From Montifringilla adamsi (taxonomy: Eukaryota > Chordata > Aves > Passeriformes > Passeridae): DNA of 64,000 bases. Every line of letters begins with the position of its first letter. The first letter of the stretch is position 1. The notes beneath the pieces were generated by a model. The model saw only the letters and a list, made by a program, of their open reading frames with translations, had not been told where the DNA came from and did no database searches. The translations under genes were made by a program, and so were the position numbers. Shown here piece after piece: positions 47,001 to 59,000 of the stretch. The stretch is taken from the NCBI GenBank assembly GCA_017590115.1, contig JAGGNK010003113.1:856209-920208 (forward strand). The letters run 5' to 3'.

Positions 47001-50000
47001 AGGAAGTTCATAAATGTGAACAACCAGAGATGCTCTCTGTTTAAAACATACCATTTTCCCTCCTCCATCTGTGTTTTGCTTGTATAATTTCATATTATCA
47101 GATTTATTAAATCTTAGCCAAGCAGAAGAATTCGAATGCTTTGAATTTTTATGTATTTTGTCATCTCTCTGTTAGTGGCTCACAGGATATCCACTTTTCT
47201 AGATGATAATGAAGGTTTTTAAAAAACAAGCCAGCATGCCTACATAAAGGAAAACTACAACACAGTAAAAACCAGCAGCTGTTACAAAAGGTGGTGAAGG
47301 AAGCAAATGAAACTTTAGCCCATTAAACTGGTAAGGTAACAGAGCTTCATCACACCAAAGGCACAATAATACCACTGTCCCACTGCCTACATGGGGAATC
47401 ACAGCACATAACTCAGGCCAGAAAGAGTGTTTGCCCACAAAACTGCATCCCCAAGTAACCAGGCAGGCAGGGAATCACCTTGTGCTTTCTGCACTCCTTT
47501 TCAGAGCCTGTTACAGCTGCTGATTGACAGTTGCCAGAATTGGCTGCTGCCCGCTGCACATAAACACTAATTGCTAAAACACACGCAGATTAATTGTAAC
47601 CACAACAAGACATTAAATGTTCCTCAAAAGCCAAGATTAGAGACAGACAGCGAAATAGATGCTTCAGAGCTTCCAGTATTTATAGCTGATGTAATCTAAT
47701 CAAACACACATTATGGCAAAATAAATATCCACTTAGTCACATAAGTACTAAAATACTCTCAGCACACCAAAACCCAAAAAATGCACCAAGTTCCTCTCCA
47801 CAGTGCCTCCAAAACCACTTCTCTTTTCTCTAGAATGCAGCTCCTTTTAACAAGATTTAGCCAAAGAATTGTATGAATCGAAAGCATCCGTCACTTCCCA
47901 GTAATCCAAACTGTTTACTACAGCGCCTCAGCCCCAGTAAACCAGGCTTTAGTCAATGAGCTTCTATTCTGCAATTATTCACTGCCACGGGCCCAGAGCT
48001 CCATCCCAGCCCTCCAGAGCTCGTTTTTCACCCTGCTGGGACAGCCCCTGCGACTGCAGGGCTCCGCACGCAGGAAATCCCGAGCTAAACACGGGATTAA
48101 TGCTGCTCGGAAACTGAGCTCATTAGTCTCTTTAGCAAATCATTATTTTGCAGTTATTCTATTACACCAGCCTACTTTCCAAAACACAGAAGCTTTAGAA
48201 AAGCTTTCTTGAATTTGTTGACTTGGGTGAATATTTTATTGTTAGCTTTTATTGTCAAATAAAACACAGAGCTTATTTTTTGACGGTTTTGGCAACAGTA
48301 CTTCCATGCAAGTCTGAAAACTACAGTAAAGGTCTTACCTACACATGAAGTATCACCTAACAGTAACAGGGATACAAGGACTGCAAGCACCTTCTCACAG
48401 AGGTCGCTCATCCCAGCTGAGCTCAAAACACACTTCATTCCCAGCCACACAGACCAGGCAGGCTTTAACAGATCCATGAAGAGGAATAAACCTCACACCA
48501 GGACAACAGGAGCAGTAAAATATTCCCAAAACAACCAGGGTGGCTACTGTGTGAGCTCTGAAAGTCCTATAAACCGAGCTCCTCTCACAAACCCAGGAAC
48601 GGGAGAAGCAAGTTGCACTAGTCACTAAAAATCAAGCACTACTGACATCTGGCAGCCCCTTGGAAAGGGCTATGGCACAAATCAAAGTAATGCAATGTAC
48701 TAAAAGTATCCAAATGTTAATGTGATAATTTATTTTCAAAGATCTAGGAAGAAGCTGACAGTAAAAAGCATTAAACCTAGTCCAACAACTGAACAAAACA
48801 CACATGCCTTCCCAGAAAGAGCAAGGAAAGGCTCCATTTTAAAGACTCCATTTAGTAACTTAATTACTTTAATACACAAACCAATTTTTTCTCTTGTATT
48901 TCTTCTCCCTGCTTTTGTCATTTTTTCTCATTACAGCTTAAACTCAGCTGTTACCAAAGTACCTCCTCAGCGTCTGCTTCTCTCACACCACTTATTTCTT
49001 GTTTGTACTGTGTTTTAACCTTCTCAGTAAACCCCCAGTGGGGTTTCCCAGACTCCCAATGCTATTATTCTCTTTCATAGTTCTTTTTTTTTAATTATTT
49101 TTTCCCCTTTTCATCTTTTATTCCTGCTCTCTCATGTAGACAGTTGAACACCTAGAAATCAGTAGCTGAAGAACTAAACCCACGAGAAGGGAGAAAGGAG
49201 TGAATAAAAGCCATACAAGGTTGCATCTGCTGCTGGAAAACTCAAAGCAGAAACGAGCTTTATCCCCAAGAACTAAAGGCAACATTTTGCAAGGTCGCTC
49301 TCTCTCAGTATTGCTCTTTTCATTACAGTCTCGAGGTAAGAGGGGATCAGAAATCTGTCATCCTCTCCTCCCAGCCCCGTTCAGAGTGGCAGGAGCACAA
49401 AGCAGGGATGTGGTGGCCCCAGTCCCCAGGGTTGTGTGACACAGGTGACCCCCAGCAGTGAAGGGGGGCCAGCCACAGGCACAGGAGTCCTTCAAAGGAG
49501 GGCAACAGTGCCTCACCTACCATTTACAGAGCTTTAAAGCAGCTCCTGTGTGTTTCTCCACCTGCCTGGCAAATTTCAGGAATCTTTGAGGAGCTCTCCC
49601 AAGCCTCACTGGAATGCTGGGGTGTTTCATGAGCCATCTCCAGCACACCTTCCTCAGCTGGAGGTCTCACCCCTCCGCACCTGGAGTAAAGTCTCTGCAA
49701 GTCCCACAGCCTCCAAAGACAATTCAATTCAATTCAAAGGCAATTCAAACCACCGGCCACAAAAAGCTCCTGAGCCTTTTCTGTAGCTCAGCCCACCTGC
49801 AGGAGCTAATTTGGCAGAATCAGGGTGGAAAGGTGAACTGAAGGGAAGACACCTCTGGGTAGAGGAGTCCTGCTGCCAGCAAGGCAAGAACCCAGGAAAG
49901 TCCAGCCTGGAGAGAGGAGCAGCTGGACCTAATCTGAAGCAGCATCACCATCAGACAGGGGAGTGAGAAGTCATCCTGACCTAGGGCAGCATTACTGCCC

Positions 50001-53000
50001 TGTCATCTGGAGTCATCTTTAAGAACTGTAGAATAAATTAGGTTGAAAGTGACTTCAGAGCTATTCTAGAGTAAGATTCCAGTGGCTTGTACAGCCCAGT
50101 TGTGAGCAGGGAAGACAGAGAACAACTTCCCCAGGTCCTTCCTCCACCTTTTGACCACTTTGTGAAGAATCTCCTTCTTTCACCCTGTGAGAATCTCCCT
50201 CCCTGTAACTCACATCCATTACCTGTCATCCTTTCTCAACCTACATCTGAGAAGGGTCTGGCCTCGGATAATCCACCTACCTCCCTTCTCTTCTCCAAGA
50301 TTTTAAACCAAGCTGTCTCAGCCTCTCCTCACACACATCATCTTGATGGCCTCAGCTGATCTTGCTCAAGCTTGTCAAAATCTTTCTTGGCCTGGAGATG
50401 CCCAGAGTAGATCCTGAACTCCAAATGCTGTTCCTAAGGCAGGCAGCCAGCCTTCCCTGGCTGCGAGGGCACACAGGCTCCTCTTCAGCTCCTTACTCAC
50501 CAGAAGACATTTTCTGCAAAGCTGCCAACCCAGACTGCTGCACGGGGTTATCCTGTGCTCCCTTCACACTTGTCTTGGAATTCCTGCTGTGCCTGGCACC
50601 GCTGCCTTCCAGCCAATCATCCCTCCCAGCCTGTGCCATCCAACATCCCACCACACAAGTTGTTAATGAACAAAATCAACAGCATCAGGCCTGGAAGCAG
50701 CCTGGGATGGATGTGGGCATCACACTTCCTGGGGCAGATGTTTTGGATCTCCTGCACACAGCCGGATAATTTTTAGTGTGATGTAAAACATATTTTTTTT
50801 TCCTGTTTATAAGCAAAAAGGGAAGAGGTCCCAGCATCAGCAACTTCTCCCATCCCAAATTCCTGCACCCTCCCCTGCTACTCCCTCAGTGGCACCAAAA
50901 CCACATGTATAGTTGTGATTGAACTTGAGATAGGAACTAATGTTAAAAATAAATTTATTTATTTATTTATTAAAAAAAAAGTTATATTTAAATGCAGATC
51001 AGTTCCCCTATCTGGTTCTCTACATGATCACACAGAGATTTTCACCGGAACAACTGCAGGAGAGCGTGGGGGTGCAATTCAGTACCAAAGGAAAGTGGGA
51101 GCCACTTAAACTCAGCTTTTGTTTCAGGTACACTGACAAAATGTGACCCAAAAAAACTCAGGTGAAATAAAAGACTTAATTTTCTGAGGTTCTTCAACCT
51201 ATCTGGGTCAAGTATCTGCCTGACAGTTGATTTTATCTAGAATTCCAGGGATGATGTTTCTTGTGTAAGTTTAGGAAGGTTTGGCTTGATCTCCTTCTGT
51301 ACAAAAGGCAATTAATTTTTAAACTCTCAGGGAAAATAAAAAAGAAAAAATAGCTTTCATTTCATAGTGTGGTTTTTGATTGGGAATTAAAAAAAAAAAA
51401 AGAGCACACAGGCTGGCAGAAAAATGACAATCTTTTACCAGCTGCTAAAAATATCCTTGAAGTTTGTATTTCAGTTCCCTCCTCCTTTCTAACAGAAATC
51501 TTCCAAAAGATGTTTCACAACTCACTATTTGTTAAGCAAACCCCAGCATTCTCACCCACTGCAATATTTACATGGGGAAGTGATGCCATGAGCTATATTG
51601 GGTTTGATTTGCACTATTTTACAACCATAACAGCAGACATGTGGATACAATAAATGTGCACAGCATTCAGAATCAGCTCCAATTTCCTCAAGCAGGAAAC
51701 AATCAAGCAAACATAGATATTTAACCACAACACATATGATCATTAAAAACTGCCTTTATGTTGAAGGCTGTAAGATATCTTAAGTGAATCCTTATGGAAT
51801 AAAAAACTTGGTCTCCTTCAGGCTTTCCCAACCCTCTTCTTTCAGGTTTGAGCCCTACTACAGCTTCTCCACCACGATTCAAAGCAGGGTGACCTGGGAC
51901 TGCCAGGATTTGAGTTCTGAAAAACACTGTCCTGCAGGAAAAGTGCCAATTTCCAATGCTGCTCCTGTTTCTGGAGGGCTCAGGATGATCCCATGCCAGC
52001 TGAGGAAAATATAATTTTCCAGCCAACAGCCATAGGATGTTCATTCTCTGTGTTTCACCAACAGAAACATTCTCCTCACCAGCTCTAGAACACTACTGCT
52101 AAAATAAACCAGCCTTGTTCTACACAAATGACTTGGTTTTATGTTGCTATTCCTGCAGCATATTCCAAGCACAAGTGTATCCCCCATCTTTGTTTTCCTC
52201 AAAACAGTAATCAATGTACAAATAACTGGAAAATTCCCTCCACTCCTCCAGGTACCTGGAAAAAAATAATCAATTTTCATCTCTTTCCCGTAATATTTGT
52301 TTTTCTACCACTGAATCAAGTTCTGCAGACACTTTCCTGTGGTCAGCAGAAGGAGCTCCTGGCCCAAACCCTGCTGCTTGTTGCTGCTCCCCCACCTCCC
52401 GTCAGTGACCTCAACTCAACTGTTCCTTGGGCTACAGAGCAAACCTGGCCAATGCTGATCTTCCTAAAAAACACAGAACAAATCCAAACAATAGAGAAAT
52501 GGTTAAACTGGGTGAATTAAGTGTTTTAAAAACCATTCTAAAGTGGGATAATACAGTATCCTTGCAGGAGCAGGAATGACTGGGCAGTGCAGAAATACCT
52601 TAAGCCACTCTTGTTTCTCCAGAATATGCAGAGAATTGTAGAGTAACTTGAGACTATCACTTTAACAGTACTGCAAGCTTAACCTCTTTTTCCAAGTCTC
52701 ATAATACAGACAATAAAAGGAGTGACTCTATTCCCTGCTGCTCCTCAGGACAGAGGCAGACACAAACATGAAGGGACAGAAATAAAACATTCAAGTACCA
52801 CATTAAATATGAATATTAGCACTCGTGATATGACAGAATGCTGAGTTATAAACTCTGAAAATCCTCAGAACAAATATTTACCTTTTGAAACAAGTGCCTT
52901 GAAAAAAAAAAAAAAAAGAGAGAAAATAAAAAATTAATCAGAGACCAGTACAGAAAAGCTTGGGTTTGATTCTCAGGCACTGCATCTTAAGAATTAATTC

Positions 53001-56000
53001 CTACTACATTTTAATGCAAAAGCAGCACTGCAAATAAGGAAATTAAAGACTTGAACAGGACTGATTGCAAAGTAGGAATAGAATTTATGTTAAAATACCA
53101 AAAGCTTCTTGATTTCTCACTTGTAATTTCAAAATAAAGAACCAAAAAAAGGGTAAAAAGTTTTTGAAAAGTTGAGATCTCCCAAAAGAAGAGCACAAGG
53201 AACAAATAAAATAGTGAGAAGGGCACTCGAAAGAGGGGAAATGCCTCTGATCTCTGGAGTTCAAGCAGATTAACAGAATCAGAACTGCTAGCACGGGGAG
53301 GAGGAAGAGGAGGAGGAGGGCTTGGGAGCCTGGGGAAAATGGAATGCAGGGTGGGGAAAGGAAACAGACACCGAGCATTGAGCTAAAGCTGGTTTAGGGT
53401 GGAACCATTTTAAAGCCAGGGTGTAGCCAGGGAGTAAGTGTGTCTGGGTTTAAAGCAATGATTTTAGTTTCCAAACTTGAAAATAACCTGACCTAACCCT
53501 TCAATAACAGAAACTCCAAAGTTACTCTTGCAAAGATTGTATCCTAATAGCTCCATTAGCCTGTAGCCGTGGTGATACAGAGAACCTGAATTATTCACGG
53601 AGCACCCTCTGCAAAATTCTCAATATGGACACAGATCAGTGGGGTTGGGGGTCAGGAATTTTTTTTTTCCTTTGGTTTTGCATTTTGAGCAACTCTCAGC
53701 CAGCTCCACGCCGCTTCAGGCACACCAAGAGTTCCAGAGAGGGTCCAGAAACCTGGGCAGCTCCTAAGCCCAAGGAATGCAGGCTAAGCCGATTTTGGGC
53801 TAAGAAAGAATTCAGGGGGTGGCATAAGAGCACAGAGCTGTAACCCCTCCATGCCTGGCTGCACCACTGGTCACCAGGCTGTCAAAATATCTTCCCTGCA
53901 AAGCCCCCTCAATTGTAGTAAAGATGTTAACACCTTGCACCGTAACTGCAATATCATGGCTGTAAAAGAAGGCGGGAAAAATGCAGTAATTAACTTACTT
54001 TTCCAAGTGGCAGGTAATTTGTAGCTTCCTATTACCTACCCTCAAAAATACTCCAACACCTTTCCAATAAGCTATTTTAATCCAAAACATCTATCCTGCT
54101 TAAAAAGTGATCTTTCCAAAATGAGGCATAAAAAAGGTCTAAGTAACTAGAAGTAGGATATTATTAAAATTTGAGCCTGTGTCAGTTTTTAGGACATCAG
54201 ACACTCATCTGACAACTGAAATTTTAGCCAGCCCACCTCTCAGTCATGGCTGTAACAAACCATTAAACACCTGAAGTTTTCCCATTGCAACCAGGACTCA
54301 GACCATGGCAGGGGAACTGGAGACTCTCTCTCTTTAGAGCAAAATCCATTTAAAGGAAGAGTAACTGACTGTATTCTGGTCCCAGTGACTCTTCTGGTTG
54401 GATTATTTCAACATTGCCTGCTTCCAAAACTTTTCTTAGCACCTCCTTCAATACATTAATTTTTGTCTTGTAGAACAAAGCAAAAATCTTCAGGAGTTCC
54501 TTAAACACCTGAAACTTGAGTACCAACGCCACACTCATCTTTCCCCCACCTTTCTCATTTTGCAAAATCTGGATTCCCCTAGCTGGACCAATATGCTTGC
54601 CAAATACCACAACGGGAACAGGGGAATTTTCAGGGGAATTACTTATTTAATAATGACTTGCAAATATGAATCAAGGGAAGATCTGAAGATTTGCATTGAC
54701 AAAGGGACAGAGTTACAAGAAGCCCAGTAGCTTGCTAAGAAAAAACAACTTTGTTTCAAGAATAAAACCATCCTGTACTAAGGCAATCCACACATTCACC
54801 TGCCTGTACTCAGGTCCAGAGACCTCACTTGCAGAAACTTCATTGAGTTCATCTGGAATGAGCTCTTCCTTGCCTGCCTCTGAAGCCTTTTGCAATGTAA
54901 GCTCCCTACGTGATCCAACTGTTCAGCATCTGTGCTCCCCAACAGTTCCTGTAATCATAATTTGCTCTCTGGAAACCAAGACAGAAAAAGGGATGGGGAA
55001 TGTTGACGACACCAGCTGTCCCCTGATTCCTGGGGAGCAGAGCTCCTGCAGCAGCCACACGTGTGGCATTGGAAAACGAGCAACTTCAACAGCTCCTCAC
55101 CAGGAGGGAGGAAACTGGTGCATAATTAAAGATTTTGATGGGGAAAACGTTAAAGGAACTGTGAGCTCTGCAAAGTCAGAAGGACACAGTGAAGTCCTGC
55201 CTGTGCTTCCCATGGAGGTCACTAGTCTGGGCTTACTCAAGTCCTGAAGCTCTTCTTAACAGAACACAGCAATTCCAATACATGTATTAAAGGAAAGAAA
55301 AGAGTTCCCAAACTGTGGCGCCTTTAGAAAGGGCTGCTCTGTTTTTAAAATAATTAGCTTCATTTCACAGTCAATTGGCACACAGAAATTCACTTGCAGC
55401 TTTTGGGTGCAAACACTCAGAAGATGTGTGGGAGTATTTCCTTGGAAATAAATTCCTGAATCATAACTACCATGCTTGAACTAACACATTAATAAAGCCG
55501 TCAATAAATTCTTCAGAAGACACCCTTCAAGTGACAGTTTTCCATTATGTGAAGAGGCAAAACCAGCAACACTTTGCTGGCTTAACAGTGAAGATATCCA
55601 TTCTCTTTTCCAAACACCACCTGATCCTGTAGTCCACGCACTCAGGATGTGTAATCCTGATAAAATTTTATCCAGCACGGTTAAAGGAACAGGAACCTAA
55701 GGCAAATACAGATGTTCAAGGCTACTTCTGAATTTCATACGCATTTTTGATACAAAAACTAACAAAGACTAAAAACCATGTTTCTTTAGAAAACCTATAA
55801 AATGTAAGAAAAAGGCATAAAATAAAATGCAGACCTGTTCTTTTGGCAAGTCCATGGAGGAAATTCTTCTTGGCTCAATTATGAAGAAAGTTATTATTTA
55901 TAAAAGCCCATCCTTCAGTTTACTTTGGAGAACTGCTGCTTCAAGTTAATGTGTCTTGATGAGGAAAACACATATATGAATGTTTCCTACAAGGAATGAC

Positions 56001-59000
56001 AGGATGACATCCTGAACAAACCAAACAGGATGAGAAAGACAAAATCTAATGTGTTTGATGCTAAACAGACAGTCCAAATTAATAAATAGAGACTAGCATG
56101 AAAAGATGGTGCTCATCAAGCTTTGTGCTTGACTGACAAGACCCTGAGAAACTGAGAGCTGAATCACAGCCCCAGTCCTGCACCTCAGTTTTTCATTTGC
56201 ATTCTTCTGCAAATCCCATTTGATCATCCTTTCTTGGATGAAAAATACAATCTTCATGGCAGACATCAACAATCTCTTGCTATTTCTATTATGTTAGATT
56301 ACCATTAATAAGATTACCTCAGACACTCCTTTTTATTTTAATCTCCAATGTTGTCAGATTCCAAAACTCTCAACAGCACCCCACCAGCATATGGGAAATC
56401 AACGGATTTGCAAAGAATTTTCTTACCCTTTCAATTTAAATAAAATCTGTGTCTTTTTTCGAGATGCCAATGATTTGTATTTAAATAGTCTACTTAAATA
56501 TTTGGGACACTTTAATACACCTGCCTGTACTGATAAGAATGTTTTTCCCACTGATAGCAGCACCACTGCTGAGTGTGAATGAGCTGTTTCAAAAGCAAAG
56601 TTTCAGTGATTGCAATGTGCTTCTTTGTAATATAAAAGGAATTAAATAATCCTATATATAATAGAGGAGTAGGAAGCATATTTTTCATCTGTCAAAATCC
56701 TGCCCCAAATAATCACTGAATTTAAAGGGTGATGCAATGGTAACTTGCAAGTTTCCCCTTCCAAAACACTGCTGAAATGCATTGCTGCTTGCATCCAAAA
56801 CCAAAAGAGTACCTCACACAATTTCAGGAGGAAGACTGAGCTTTGAAGAAGTATTCTCCTAAATCAGCTTTTGCATTTCCAGAATGCAATGTCTGTGTTA
56901 GCCCAGCAGTAGAGAGGCATTTGTAAACCACCCCAGTGAACCCAGCAAGAGCTTTCAGCCTTAGCAAGCAGCATCTTAAAATAACTGATAGGATCAGAAA
57001 AGGGAACGAGCCTTAAAGAACAGAGAGTTCTAGGTAACTTTCTTTCCTCTCAGTTACTTCTGAAAGAACATTCAACACCCATTTCCTCAGTGAGTGAGTA
57101 GCTTTCCATCTTAGCTGTGTACATTGCTGATAGGAACACTTCTACATAAATGAGGTAAAAGAGAGCCCCAGACTATGAAGCCTGTTTTAAAAAATGAAAC
57201 CTGACATGATTAAATCAAAGACAACTTCAAGCTGAAATTTAAGCACAGCGCAAATACTTGCTACAAGTGTCTGCACTGTGTCATTACCCATTTGCACACA
57301 AGAAATCAATTATTCTTCACACTTAGGAGTCAAGTCTGCAACACCCCTACAGCACTGCTGAATTCTAACAGGAGAGGGAAGAATCTGGGGTACCAGAATC
57401 CAGCCTAAGCACTACCCTGTAGCTCAGGATATGAAGTTTGCTCGAAAAATCTCCCATCTGCTGGATATGGGAAATACCCATGCAAGAGCAGAAGACCCTG
57501 TTGTTTGCAGGGCCCCAGACAGGGATGTTTTTGGGGTAGCAGCTTGCTTTTACTTCACAGTGAAAGAGCAGCAGCCTCACCTGAGTGCCCACTTGATTTC
57601 CCCCAAACCACAGGTTTACCACACGAGAGGCTGCCTGTGGACAAGGTGAACACGGTTAACCAAAATGGAACATGTACGGATGTCAAGGCCTTTGAAATCA
57701 TACTGAAAAAGTCCCCACAGACACCAAACCTGACCTACAAGACAGGCAGGGCTTGCAGAGACAATCCCTGCTGCTAAGCCCACATGCACCCATTCCACTA
57801 TTTCAGGCCCCACAATGCACAGGAACCTCCCTGTCCAGCAGAGCAGAAAGGAGAATTTCACCTGCATTCACCTCTCCAGATGGCCAATCTGGGGAGCCCA
57901 GGAACAGCTCAGTCTCCACTCCCACCTTGTTCCTCATGGACACACTGCTCTCTGCCAGTTGTCACTGCCAGCACAGGCAGCCCCCAAACCTGTTCATTTT
58001 GGACAGCAAGAAGTCTTGCCATTTTTTCCTTTTTTGCCATTTTTTCCTTTTCCTTTACCAGCACTACTGGAATATTGAAATTCTTCCCCCAGCCACCACC
58101 ATCCAGTTGCCCTTTTCCCAACTCTGAAACCACCTCCTTTATTGGAAACTGCATTTAAGGCAAGATTTGGAACAAATAATTTGATGTGCCTGCTGACCTG
58201 CTGTCTCAGCACTGTGCTGAGTCAACCCCCCGAGCCATCTTCCTCTCATCTGTGAGCAGCCACTGCAATTTAATTCCCTAACAATTAGGAATTAAATAAT
58301 CTAAGTTTCATTCAGCTTCCAGTAATACAATCTCTTCTGTTGTGCCCTATTCTCCATAAAGACACTCAGTCTACCCCAGCTTTCCAAGAGGATCAGAGCT
58401 GCAGCTCTGTTTGTGCAGCCACTCCAACATGCCTGGCTCACTCCAGGTACCTGTCCAAACCCACATCCCTCAGAGAGCACAAGTGATCCAGCTGTTTTTA
58501 TGGAATGCCGTGGAAAAAGAAAAATAGTTGCATGAGAACAGAGACCAAGCAATCCATGCTGAGTCTTCGCTCAAAACAAGGATAAAATACATGCATTGCA
58601 AAAATTGAGATTCTTCATAAATCACTGTTGCCTTAAATTATCTCGCATTTTTCTTCTAACTGACGTTGTTTAGATTTTATCATCAGCTAATTAGAATAAT
58701 TACATGCAATTATCTTGCTGCAGCAGATAACCATAAAACATAATAAATCTCAAGACATTTGCAGAGTTACTGTTCAATGAAAACCACATTTAAACTCCAG
58801 TATGTGAGCAACTTCAACCTTTTTCAGCCCATAAAGACTTTTAAGACTTTCAGTACTCCTTGTATTGGTTTTTTTTCATCCAAATTTGGCAACATAAAAG
58901 TCTATAATCTCACACACCCTTCTCCTGGCTGACTTGGGTACTGCTATGCAATGAAACACAGGCTAACTCCCAGAACAGACTAAGTCCTTGAAGTCCGCTT

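Noticed and set aside
54696..55247. 183-codon frame on plus inside a ZBTB46 intron
   Set aside because: Long for AT-rich intron, but no domain, compositional bias or splice context is recognisable. Could be rechecked with antisense RNA-seq.
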